Shown here: positions 54,513-63,138 of the stretch, one piece after another | How positions within the stretch are numbered: the first letter of the stretch is position 1 | Layout of the letters: every line of letters begins with the position of its first letter | Assembly: GCF_001939065.1 (NCBI RefSeq) | Contig: NZ_MPSZ01000001.1 | Coordinates: 248,001-312,000 of the forward strand | Length of the DNA: 64,000 nucleotides | Source: Exiguobacterium indicum HHS 31 | GTDB lineage: Bacteria; Bacillota; Bacilli; Exiguobacteriales; Exiguobacteriaceae | Direction of reading: 5' to 3' | Position numbers and translations under genes: made by a program | Notes under the pieces: model-generated | Database searches by the model: none | What the model was told of the DNA's origin: nothing | The model's input: only the letters and a program-made list of their open reading frames with translations

Positions 54513-55973
54513 ATGAGGAAAAAAGTAACCGTCGCCTTGTTGCTCGCGACGTTTTTAGCCGCGATCGAGGGGACGATCGTTGCAACAGCAACACCTGTCA
54601 TGGCGAGTGAATTGAACGGGGCGAAATTAGTCAGTTGGATCTTTGCTGGGTTCTTGTTGTTCATGGCGGTATCAACACCGATTTACGGAAAGATGGCAGA
54701 TTTATATGGTCGAAAACGGGTTCTGTTATTCGGGATCGGCGTCTTCACCGTCGCTTCGTTAGCCTGTGGACTCGCTCAATCGATGGAGATGTTGATCGTT
54801 TTCCGCGCCGTCCAAGGAATCGGGGCAGGAGCTGTATTGCCGATCGCGATGACGATCATTGGGGATTTGTATACATATGAGGAGCGGGGGAAAATCCAAG
54901 GAGTGCTCAGCGCTGTCTGGGGAATCTCAGGTGTCGCTGGACCACTTGTCGGTGGATTCCTCGTCGAATCGCTTTCGTGGCGGTATATTTTCTTACTAAA
55001 CGTACCGTTTGCGTTATTGTCGTTCTTCATGATCGTCGTTTACTACAAAGAGACGGTCCGTGAAACGCAGCGGAAAATCGATTACCGGGGTGCGTTATTG
55101 TTTGCGCTCGGGATGAGTGCGTTTCTTTACGGCTTATTATCGGGAAGTGAGTCGGAGACGTTCTTGCGTCCGATCATTCTAGCCAGCTTTTTCATTAGTT
55201 TCGTTTTATTGTTCACGTTCTATCGGGTCGAGAAAAAGGCGAGCGATCCACTCTTACCACCAGCAGTCATTCGCCATCCGGTCATTCTCGTGATCAACTT
55301 AGCGGTCTTCTTTTCCGCCTGGGTGCTCGTCTCGATGTCAGCGTATATTCCGATTTTTGCCCAAGGGGTACTCGGCAAGAGTCCGACCGAAGCTGGTTTC
55401 ATGTTGATGCCACTGTCGCTTTTTTGGACACTGACCGCCATTATCGGTGGACGGACGATTGGTGTCGCCTCACCCCGGTATCGGACGATGACAGGAATGG
55501 GACTGCTGATCGTCGGTACAGTGATTTTATCGTTGATCACGCACGAATCAAGTGATGTTTTCATCTATCTTGCCGTTTCGCTGATCGGAATTGGTTTTGG
55601 TCTCTCACAACCCGTCTTCATGGTCGTCCTGCAGACTTCCGTCGATTGGTCACTTCGTGGCTCAGCGACGGCCGTCAACTCGTTCTTGAGTACGACGGGA
55701 CAGACGCTCGGTGTTGCGATCTTCGGTACGATCTTCAACCTATCCATCCTTCGTTCGTTTTCAGCGTCGGACACGCTCTCAGGGTACGCGATTGATCCAT
55801 TCTTCCAATCGAGTACGGCAAAAACGTTCGGACAGGATGTGCAGTATGCCGCAGAACTCGCGTTATCACATGGACTACGTTACGTCTTTATCGGTGGCGT
55901 TCTTTGTGCGATTCTTGCGTTTGCGATGACATGGCGTTTACCGAAAGTTCGACCTGACGATCCACGATCGTAA
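54513..55973 (+). CDS. MFS multidrug efflux transporter, DHA2 (14-helix) type
   Basis: A 486-residue proton antiporter with about 14 membrane helices. Motif D1 region LAAIEGTIVATATPVMASEL, motif A GKMADLYGRKRVLLFGI and motif C-like SAVWGISGVAGPLVGGFLVE place it with Bmr3/QacA/MdtP drug exporters. ATG at 54513 has AGAGGGGA 10 nt upstream; GTG at 54504 is too close. Drug specificity cannot be read. Confidence 0.92.
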   Translation: MRKKVTVALLLATFLAAIEGTIVATATPVMASELNGAKLVSWIFAGFLLFMAVSTPIYGKMADLYGRKRVLLFGIGVFTVASLACGLAQSMEMLIVFRAVQGIGAGAVLPIAMTIIGDLYTYEERGKIQGVLSAVWGISGVAGPLVGGFLVESLSWRYIFLLNVPFALLSFFMIVVYYKETVRETQRKIDYRGALLFALGMSAFLYGLLSGSESETFLRPIILASFFISFVLLFTFYRVEKKASDPLLPPAVIRHPVILVINLAVFFSAWVLVSMSAYIPIFAQGVLGKSPTEAGFMLMPLSLFWTLTAIIGGRTIGVASPRYRTMTGMGLLIVGTVILSLITHESSDVFIYLAVSLIGIGFGLSQPVFMVVLQTSVDWSLRGSATAVNSFLSTTGQTLGVAIFGTIFNLSILRSFSASDTLSGYAIDPFFQSSTAKTFGQDVQYAAELALSHGLRYVFIGGVLCAILAFAMTWRLPKVRPDDPRS

Positions 55974-55978
55974 TGAAG

Positions 55979-56219
55979 GGGCTGACTCAAAAAAAAGAAT
56001 GACGCGTCTTTTCACGCCCTTTCCTCAGGCGAGACACAAGCCAGTTTTCCTGCTTCGTTGAAGTAGGAAAGCGGGTCTTGTTCGTCTCTGACAGCGCATA
56101 AATGCGCTTGTTCCTGTAGGAGTGGCGTGTGACGCGTCATTCTTTTTGTTACGAGATAAGGGTGGCAGATCATCATTCTGCCACCCTTATCTTTGTAGAG
56201 ACTGACTTTTGAGTCAGCC
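55979..56219. repeat. Interspersed repeat, copy C (full length, inverted relative to copy A)
   Basis: About 241 bp, nearly identical to the reverse complement of copy A, including the outer TIR (GGCTGACTCAAAA / TTTTGAGTCAGCC), the GAATGACGCGTC inner arms and the 15-bp GATAAGGGTGGCAGA stem. It lies between the converging ends of the MFS and EamA genes and may terminate both. Confidence 0.9.
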
Positions 56220-56227
56220 TCTTGTCA

Positions 56228-57124
56228 TTAGGAAGATTGACTAGTGGCACTCTCACGTTGGGCAAGTTGTTCACGAATATCACGTTCATTGCGTCGGAGG
56301 AACAATCCAATTCCGATCAATAGTAAAGCGGCACCGGTGATTTGAATCCATGTCAACTTCTCGTCAAACAGATAATATCCGAAAATCATCCCCCAAACCG
56401 CTTCACCAAGAATCGTGATACTGACGATGCTGGCGCTGACACGAGCGAGCGCCCAGTTGAATAAATTGTGACCGAGTAACGTCGGGAAGACGGCGAGAAG
56501 AATATACAGCCACCAATCCTGTTGGAACGCAGCGACGAGATTCGTTGATTGAATCAACGATAACAAAAGCAAGACGAGCGACGCGACAGCGTAGACACCG
56601 AACGAATAGAGGTTCGTCGAGACGCTTGTGCGGACGTGTTGACCGAGCAACCAGTAACCAGCGACTAAAATCGTTGCGAGCAAGGCAAGACCGTCCCCGA
56701 TCAAGGCACGCATGCCGACGGCGATATCTCCGTAAGCGACGAGACCGCCACCAAATAAGGCGACAGCAACGAACAGGAGTGCTTTGCGTGACGGGTGTTG
56801 TTTGAAGAATAACGCGTTACCGGCCAGGACAAAAATCGGACTCGCGGTCACGAAGAGCGTCGAGCTCGCAACTGTCGTATAATCAAGAGAGAGGAACCAC
56901 AGCCAAAAATGCCCGGCTAGCAAAACGCCACTTAATAGCATATGCCGGATCGTTGACGAACTGAGTTGCAACAGTTCCTTCAATCGAATGAGCGGGAGCA
57001 ACAACAAGGTCGAAAACAACATGCGGTAAAAGGCGACAGCCTCGATCGGTGTCTCCGCCCACTTGACGAAGATTGCCGATGTTGAAATAAAGAATAAAGC
57101 CATGAATAACGTAAAATAGGGCAT
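56228..57124 (-). CDS. EamA/DMT family transporter
   Basis: A 298-residue protein with ten membrane helices in two EamA repeats; AETPIEAVAFYRMLFSTLLL and ITILGEAVWGMIFGYYLFDEKLTWIQITGAALLLIGI are the repeat hallmarks. Members export amino acids or other metabolites. The ATG at 57124 has GGAGG 5 nt upstream; GTG at 57136 lies inside that site. Divergent from topB. Confidence 0.9.
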   Translation of the reverse strand: MPYFTLFMALFFISTSAIFVKWAETPIEAVAFYRMLFSTLLLLPLIRLKELLQLSSSTIRHMLLSGVLLAGHFWLWFLSLDYTTVASSTLFVTASPIFVLAGNALFFKQHPSRKALLFVAVALFGGGLVAYGDIAVGMRALIGDGLALLATILVAGYWLLGQHVRTSVSTNLYSFGVYAVASLVLLLLSLIQSTNLVAAFQQDWWLYILLAVFPTLLGHNLFNWALARVSASIVSITILGEAVWGMIFGYYLFDEKLTWIQITGAALLLIGIGLFLRRNERDIREQLAQRESATSQSS

Positions 57125-57168
57125 GGGTACCTCCACATGTCTGAAGTAAGGAAATGAGGGTGAAGCGT

Positions 57169-59286
57169 GTGCAATTGATCATTGCTGAAAAACCAAAACA
57201 AGCGGAAAAACTGGCAGCTCCGTATCCATCGGTGAAGCGAGACGGCTACATTGAAATCAAACCATGTGACCGGTTTCCGCAAGGAGCAAAACTCGCTTAT
57301 GCGGTCGGACACTTATGCGAACTGCAGGAGCCGGCGCATTATGACGCCAAATGGAAACGATGGAACTACGATCATCTGCCGATCATCCCGGAACGATTTG
57401 ATTACCGACTGGCAAAAGGTAAGAGTAAACCATACCAGGTCATCAAGAAATTATTGAATGAGCGGACGACGACTTCCATCATTATAGCATCGGATGCCGA
57501 GCGAGAGGGAGAGGCAATCGTCCGATTGATCTTACGTCTCGCGAACAACGCAAAACCGTTGCAACGACTCTGGATTTCGAGTCTGACGCCTCAAGCCGTT
57601 GACCATGGGTTTGCGAACCTGCTCGATGGCAAGGAAACGGAGAACATTTTTCACGAGGCAATGAGTCGCGCTTGCGCCGATTGGTTGATCGGGATGAATG
57701 CGTCACGTGCGTATACGACGTTACTGAAGAAGAAGGGCATCGCCGATGTCTTTTCCCTCGGACGGGTCCAGACACCGACGCTTGCATTGATCGTCGAACG
57801 GGAAAAACAAATCGAGAATTTCCGACCGGAGACGTACTACGAAGTCGAGGCGGATTTTACGCGATACAAAGGAAAATACATCAATGCGAAGAAACAGACG
57901 AAGCTGAGTGACCGGGAACAAGCACAAGCGATCGTGGATCGGACGAAAGGAACCGGAATCGTCGCATCAATCGAGAAAAAGCGGCAGACGGAACGACCAC
58001 CGTTTTGGTTCAGTTTGTCACTCTTACAAACTGAAGCGAGCCGACGGTTTGGTCTCGGTGCAAAAGAGACGCTCGATATCGCCCAAAAACTCTATATCCG
58101 TGGTTGGATCAGTTATCCGCGAACGGACTCTTCCTTCGTGACGAAAGAGGAGGCAGGACAGTTCCCGGTGATTCTCAATCGGTTACTGAAGCAAGCGGAA
58201 TATAGTCCAATCAAGGATGTCCTGACGAACAATCCGGTTAACGATAAGCGCTACGTCAATCCGGCAAAGGTCAGCGATCACTATGCGATCATTCCAACAG
58301 AAGAAGCGGGTGCCGTCGCGAAGCTCTCCGGACGAGATGCGCAAGTCTACGACTTAATCGTTCGCCGTTTTCTTGCTGCCTTTGCACCGGACGCTGTCTC
58401 GGAGAAAACGGAAATCGTGACGACGCGTGAGATGGACCGTTTTTTGACACGCGGCAGTCGGACGATTGATCCGGGCTTTAAACAGGTTTTACAAATCGAG
58501 TCAAAGGAAGTCGAATTACCAGCCGTCGAACAAGGACAAGAGGTGCCGATCAAAGGCTGTCGTCTGCTTGAGAAACAAACGGAGCCGCCGAAACGCTATA
58601 CGGAAGGGACACTCATCCTCGGCATGAAAACAGCTGGCAAATTACTCGAAGATGAGCTACAAGCGATCATGAAGGAAGTCGAGGGACTCGGGACGGAAGC
58701 AACCCGTGCCGGGATCATCGATGGACTAAAACGGCGGGAGTACATCAAACTCGTCAAAAAGGAGATTCATCCGACGCCAAAAGGTCGGATCTTGATCGAT
58801 GCCGTGACGGGGAGTATTCTTGCTTCACCAGAGATGACAGCGAAGTGGGAGAGCCGTCTCGAGCAAATCGGGAAAGGGGAAGCATCTGCCGCCCAGTTCA
58901 TCGAACAGGCAAAAAAATTATCAGAGCATCTCGTCGTCGATGCCAAACAACGAATTGAACAACTCGCCGTTGATCCGACGCAAGTCAAAAGCAAGTCTCC
59001 GCGGGGTGCGACGAATCGTCCAGTCGGTCCGTGCCCACTGTGTCAATCAGCGGTACTTGATCGAGGGAAATTCTATGGCTGCAGCGGCTATCAGAAGAAT
59101 AACTGTGGCTTTACGTTACCGAAAACGATCCTTGGTGCCAAATTGACACAAACGGAAGTCAAAAAAGTACTCGCAGGTCAAAAGACAAAGCCACTTGAGA
59201 TGAAAAAAAATGCGCGTCAGTTCAAGGCGATGCTCTATCTCGAACGCGATCAATTAAAATTCGAATTCACGAAAGGGGAAGACTGA
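57169..59286 (+). CDS. topB: DNA topoisomerase III
   Basis: 705 residues of type IA topoisomerase. The Toprim part has LIIAEKPKQAEKLA and IASDAEREGEAI; the catalytic tyrosine is in RGWISYPRTDSSF; a C-terminal zinc-ribbon-like CPLCQ...CSGYQKNNCGF follows. It decatenates DNA and resolves recombination intermediates. GTG at 57169 is preferred because GAGGGTG lies 8 nt upstream; ATG at 57154 is too close to AAGGA. TopB is common on integrative elements, but no transfer genes are here, so a chromosomal housekeeping copy is likely. Confidence 0.95.
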   Translation: MQLIIAEKPKQAEKLAAPYPSVKRDGYIEIKPCDRFPQGAKLAYAVGHLCELQEPAHYDAKWKRWNYDHLPIIPERFDYRLAKGKSKPYQVIKKLLNERTTTSIIIASDAEREGEAIVRLILRLANNAKPLQRLWISSLTPQAVDHGFANLLDGKETENIFHEAMSRACADWLIGMNASRAYTTLLKKKGIADVFSLGRVQTPTLALIVEREKQIENFRPETYYEVEADFTRYKGKYINAKKQTKLSDREQAQAIVDRTKGTGIVASIEKKRQTERPPFWFSLSLLQTEASRRFGLGAKETLDIAQKLYIRGWISYPRTDSSFVTKEEAGQFPVILNRLLKQAEYSPIKDVLTNNPVNDKRYVNPAKVSDHYAIIPTEEAGAVAKLSGRDAQVYDLIVRRFLAAFAPDAVSEKTEIVTTREMDRFLTRGSRTIDPGFKQVLQIESKEVELPAVEQGQEVPIKGCRLLEKQTEPPKRYTEGTLILGMKTAGKLLEDELQAIMKEVEGLGTEATRAGIIDGLKRREYIKLVKKEIHPTPKGRILIDAVTGSILASPEMTAKWESRLEQIGKGEASAAQFIEQAKKLSEHLVVDAKQRIEQLAVDPTQVKSKSPRGATNRPVGPCPLCQSAVLDRGKFYGCSGYQKNNCGFTLPKTILGAKLTQTEVKKVLAGQKTKPLEMKKNARQFKAMLYLERDQLKFEFTKGED

Positions 59287-59705
59287 TGCAATACGAACTG
59301 ATTCAAAATCAAACGTTTCGTCCTGTCTTTGAACGACTATTACAGGAAGGTCGCCGCTTGACGGTCTGGTTTCCGGATCATATCGAGGTGCAGTCGGCCG
59401 AGGGACTGGTCGAAGAAGCAGAAGAACTGTTTGGTGTGACAGCGGAAGTGATCGATGATCCACAATCATTCGGCAAGCATATCCTGCTTCCGTATCTGAC
59501 GGAAGTCGAGCACCGGGAAGATGGATTCATCCGCTATGAAGCTGAGCTGACAGAAGAATTACGCCAACTCGTACGCGAGTTGACGTTACCGATGTTGACG
59601 GAAGGCGACTTCGAAGTGCTGTATTCGTATCAAATCGAGACGGAAACGGAACGCTTCTTTGTCGAAGACTGGTTCCAAGCTGATTTGCAAAAAATACCTA
59701 ACTAA
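59286..59705 (+). CDS. Hypothetical acidic protein
   Basis: A 139-residue, acidic, mixed alpha/beta cytoplasmic protein with no membrane segment. No family recognised. It starts in the topB stop (TGATG) with AAAGGGGA upstream, so it is translationally coupled to topB. Confidence 0.75.
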   Translation: MQYELIQNQTFRPVFERLLQEGRRLTVWFPDHIEVQSAEGLVEEAEELFGVTAEVIDDPQSFGKHILLPYLTEVEHREDGFIRYEAELTEELRQLVRELTLPMLTEGDFEVLYSYQIETETERFFVEDWFQADLQKIPN

Positions 59706-59776
59706 GTGAAACTTCCTTGAAGAGGATGACGTAGGATAAGTGATCGTCATCATTCTATTCATTTGGAGGGTTCACT

Positions 59777-60229
59777 ATGTTCACAGTAGCATTCATGGAA
59801 AGCGAATTGGGAGGCGACGGCTTTTTCTCGGGAATGCCGATTTTCATGGTCGGATTTTTTGTTCTCATCATCGGTTTCATTCTGTTTGGAGTCATCTCTG
59901 CAGCCTCAAAGGGAATCTCAACGAATTCATTGACGCAACAACTGCGCGAGCATGCGGCGCGTCTCGTCAGTCCGGATGAATCGGATGCACTGAATTACGT
60001 CGCTTATTTAGAAACGTTGACTAGTTTTCCGTTTGAAAAGACGAATCTCGAACCTTTCCGGATTGCGACCGGCATCTTAAGGCTCGTCCAAGGAACAGAT
60101 CAAATTTCCGAAACGACGAAAAAACAAGTCGCCGCTCAGTACTTACGGCTCGGCATTTTGGATGCGGATCATTTAGCGGACGAACAGCCGGTCCGGAGTC
60201 ATAGTCATAGCCATCACCATCATCACTAA
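59777..60229 (+). CDS. Small membrane protein with a His-rich tail
   Basis: 150 residues: one membrane helix (about 21-44, FMVGFFVLIIGFILFGVISA), a helical soluble domain, and a C-terminus RSHSHSHHHHH. The tail looks like a metal-binding sensor or buffer and would also bind nickel resin. Family unknown. TGGAGGG precedes the ATG; a terminator follows directly. Confidence 0.75.
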   Translation: MFTVAFMESELGGDGFFSGMPIFMVGFFVLIIGFILFGVISAASKGISTNSLTQQLREHAARLVSPDESDALNYVAYLETLTSFPFEKTNLEPFRIATGILRLVQGTDQISETTKKQVAAQYLRLGILDADHLADEQPVRSHSHSHHHHH

Positions 60230-60258
60230 AAAAGGGTCCTGAGGGGCTCTTTTTTTTG
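60229..60258 (+). terminator. Terminator after the His-tail protein gene
   Basis: AAAAGGGTCC pairs with GGGCTCTTTT (two G-U pairs, loop TGAG), followed by a T run. Confidence 0.75.
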
Positions 60259-60438
60259 TTGAAAACGGTTGAATCGTGACATCTAATTGTCATATACAAC
60301 GATTTAGATTAAAGTTGTATGAAATTGAAATCTTTTTGAGCAGAATGCTGTGTATCGATTGAAAAAAGTTTACAATGAATGGACGGGAATACCTTTATTG
60401 CTGGAGAAGGATAAAGGGAAAGGAGTTGAATTCCTTTA

Positions 60439-62994
60439 ATGAAAACATGGCTGAATCGAACGATTGGACGGCAAATCATGTCTGCGTTTTATGTGATTTT
60501 TCTGACACTGCTGTTAACGACAGGTGGTGTCTACCTATATACGAAACAACAGGTGGATGAATCACGCCAAGAATTAAAGATGTTAAACGAACATCGGACA
60601 CGGGCGACGGATTTGTACGAATCATGGCAAAGCATGCAGTACGAGATGCGTGGCTTCGTCTTGCTTGGTGACGAAGAGATGTTAAAAGAAATCGAAGCAA
60701 AGAAAAATGGCATCAATCAACAAACGACGTGGTTCGAGCGCAATGCACGCTTTAAAGAAGAACGGCAGTATGCAACGGACGCACGGGAACTCTACACGGC
60801 GTATACCCAACGCGTCATGCCAAGCCTCGTCAATTATGTCGCGGCGAAAAAAGACGGCAAAGTGACGGAACCGTTCTTGAAGATGCCGACGCTCGGAAAA
60901 GTGACGAAATCAAAACCACTCGATCCACAGCGGAAGTTCAACATCAAGACGAAGAGTGCGGCTGATATGAGTTCAAGTATCGTTGATATGGAGAGCGTTT
61001 TTACAAAATATCGTAATTCCTTAAACGATCAAGAGATGGCGGCGCAAGAGCGGCTTGGTAAACAAGTCAACTCGTCGCAAATTCTCGGAGCAGTCAATAT
61101 CGCAATCCTCTTATTGATCACTCTCGTTTTCGTCCGACCATTCGTCCGCCGCTTGACGCGTCAGTTGCGTCAGTTGAACCGGGAAAGTGGGCGACTGGCT
61201 AAAGGCGAGGATGCGACACCGATCGTCATCACGAATCGTCAAGATGAGATCGGTGAGTTGACGACGACGTTCAACCAGATGGCAGCCGCCATTTCCGGGC
61301 AAAAACATCAACTCGTCGCAAATAACGACGAACTACAAAGTCAACAGGAAGAATTAATTGCTCAGCAAGAAGAACTTCAATCGCAACAGGAAGAACTCGA
61401 AGAAGCTCTCGACATCACGTTGCGCAACGAGACCCATTTGCGTTATCGCAATGAGTTGACCGAGACACTCGCGTCTCGTGAAACATTGACTGCGTATCCA
61501 GCGATCATCGAAAAATTGATCACGATTACCGATGCGGAGCTCGGAGCAATCGTCTTCTTAGAGCAAGACCGCTATACGGATCTCGTCTCGTACGGGATGA
61601 CGGCAGCGCAAGAAAACCAGTTATTGCATGCTTCGACGTCATTACTCGAACGCACACGTCAAAACAAACGCGCTGTTCGCTCGACGAAACAAGTCGCGAG
61701 TCATCATCCGCTCCCATATCCGTACACGATGTACGAAATCGTCGTACCGGTGATGGATCCAGCGACGAACACAATGATTGCAAGCATTTATCTCGTCCGT
61801 TACCGGGATGCCTTTACGGAAGAGCAGACGAACGAAATCTGGTCGTTCTCCCGTCAATTGGCACTCTCCTTGCTCCGGATGCGTGTCTTTGAAGAAGTCG
61901 AACGAGAACGGGAAAAGACGTCCAAACTTCTCCATTCGATTCGGGAAGCGGTCATCTATATCGAAGGAGAGACGATTTTTGCCAATAAACCATTGCTCGC
62001 TTTATTCCATCATCCGGCGCACGATCAAGTGGCGGAAGAAGGATTGATGACGCTCGACGTCAAAATCGAAGAGTTGGCAGTGCAAGTCGATCAACATGAG
62101 GCGTTCTTAACCTACATGGATCATGTCTGCAGTCAGGAAATTCCGACGGAGAGCTTGGCGTTGTCCTTGAACGAGGAAGAGCGATTCGTCACGCTGTATG
62201 CAGAGGAAATTCATTACGGTGGTTGTTTCCGCGGTACGATGCTCGTCTTGCGCGACGTGACGGCAGAGACAGCGATCGACCGGATGAAATCGGAATTCGT
62301 CTCGACCGTCTCGCATGAGTTGCGGACACCGCTTGCCTCGATTTACGGCTACACGGAATTGATGCTCGCGCGCGACGTCCAGGAATCAAAACGTCAACGG
62401 TATCTCGAGACGATTCATGCGGAAACCGAACGGTTGACGAACCTCGTCAACGACTTCCTCGATGTCCAGCGCATGGAATCGAGTCAGCAACAGTATGACT
62501 TTAAACCGCTTGATCTGACGAAAGTCATTCAAGAAACGGTCGAGTTCCATACCGCTTCGGCAAAAGATCACGAGCTTGTCCTTGATTTTGAAGAAACGAC
62601 GACGGGGCGGATTCATGCTGACGAACAAAAAATGCGTCAGCTGTTCACGAACCTGATCAACAATGCAATCAAGTATTCACCGGATGGTGGTCAAATCACG
62701 ATCACGATGCGTCAAGTCGAAGATCGTGTACAGCTGAAGATCGAAGATGAGGGAATCGGCATTCCTCGTCACGCGTTACCACAACTGTTTAGTAAGTTTT
62801 ATCGAGTCGATAATTCCGATAGTCGAAAAATCGGCGGTACCGGTCTTGGTCTTGCGATTTGTCAGGAAATCGTTCGTTCGCACGAAGGGATGATTCATGT
62901 CGAATCAACAGAAGGTGTCGGGTCCGCGTTCATCGTCGAACTACCGATCGTCCAGTCCGTCGTACCGGTCACGGAATCGGCAGATGAATGTTAA
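60439..62994 (+). CDS. Membrane sensor histidine kinase with GAF and PAS-like domains
   Basis: 851 residues. TM1 (about 13-35), an extracytoplasmic helical sensor domain (about 36-215, CHASE3-like), TM2 (about 217-237), HAMP (about 238-292), a coiled coil of repeated QSQQEEL/IAQQEEL units (about 293-330), a GAF domain (about 345-500), a PAS-like segment (about 505-610), HisKA with H626 in SHELRTPL and a HATPase domain (NLINNAIKY, DEGIGIP, GGTGLGLAI). No response regulator lies next to it, so it is an orphan here. An inverted repeat ATACAAC...GTTGTAT lies at 60294-60320 upstream. The signal is unknown. Confidence 0.93.
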   Translation: MKTWLNRTIGRQIMSAFYVIFLTLLLTTGGVYLYTKQQVDESRQELKMLNEHRTRATDLYESWQSMQYEMRGFVLLGDEEMLKEIEAKKNGINQQTTWFERNARFKEERQYATDARELYTAYTQRVMPSLVNYVAAKKDGKVTEPFLKMPTLGKVTKSKPLDPQRKFNIKTKSAADMSSSIVDMESVFTKYRNSLNDQEMAAQERLGKQVNSSQILGAVNIAILLLITLVFVRPFVRRLTRQLRQLNRESGRLAKGEDATPIVITNRQDEIGELTTTFNQMAAAISGQKHQLVANNDELQSQQEELIAQQEELQSQQEELEEALDITLRNETHLRYRNELTETLASRETLTAYPAIIEKLITITDAELGAIVFLEQDRYTDLVSYGMTAAQENQLLHASTSLLERTRQNKRAVRSTKQVASHHPLPYPYTMYEIVVPVMDPATNTMIASIYLVRYRDAFTEEQTNEIWSFSRQLALSLLRMRVFEEVEREREKTSKLLHSIREAVIYIEGETIFANKPLLALFHHPAHDQVAEEGLMTLDVKIEELAVQVDQHEAFLTYMDHVCSQEIPTESLALSLNEEERFVTLYAEEIHYGGCFRGTMLVLRDVTAETAIDRMKSEFVSTVSHELRTPLASIYGYTELMLARDVQESKRQRYLETIHAETERLTNLVNDFLDVQRMESSQQQYDFKPLDLTKVIQETVEFHTASAKDHELVLDFEETTTGRIHADEQKMRQLFTNLINNAIKYSPDGGQITITMRQVEDRVQLKIEDEGIGIPRHALPQLFSKFYRVDNSDSRKIGGTGLGLAICQEIVRSHEGMIHVESTEGVGSAFIVELPIVQSVVPVTESADEC

Positions 62995-62997
62995 TGT

Positions 62998-63038
62998 CAA
63001 AAGCGTTCTTTGATTTTTTAATCAAAGGGCGTTTTTTT
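62998..63038. terminator. Terminator after the histidine kinase gene
   Basis: AAAAGCGTTCTTTGATT pairs with AATCAAAGGGCGTTTTT (one bulge or mismatch region), with a seven-T run on the plus strand. Confidence 0.9.
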
Positions 63039-63096
63039 GTTGGTTTCATCTGCAAAACGGGAATTAACTACTATCAAATAGAAAGGAAGTGAGGAG

Positions 63097-63123
63097 ATGC
63101 GGCGAAGCAGATGGCCTTGTTAA
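63097..63123 (+). CDS. Eight-codon minicistron before the MFS gene
   Basis: ATG at 63097 has an excellent ribosome-binding site (AGGAAGTGAGGAG) and reads MRRSRWPC before TAA at 63121. It is in the same frame as the following MFS coding region, whose first possible ATG at 63139 has no ribosome-binding site. It may be an uORF with reinitiation, or the true N-terminus cut off by a nonsense codon. Confidence 0.45.
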   Translation: MRRSRWPC

Positions 63124-63138
63124 GTCCGACGATCACTC

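Noticed and set aside
57169..59286. topB as marker of an integrative conjugative element
   Set aside because: No integrase, relaxase, type IV secretion gene, tRNA or direct repeat is visible nearby; codon use looks like that of the neighbours.
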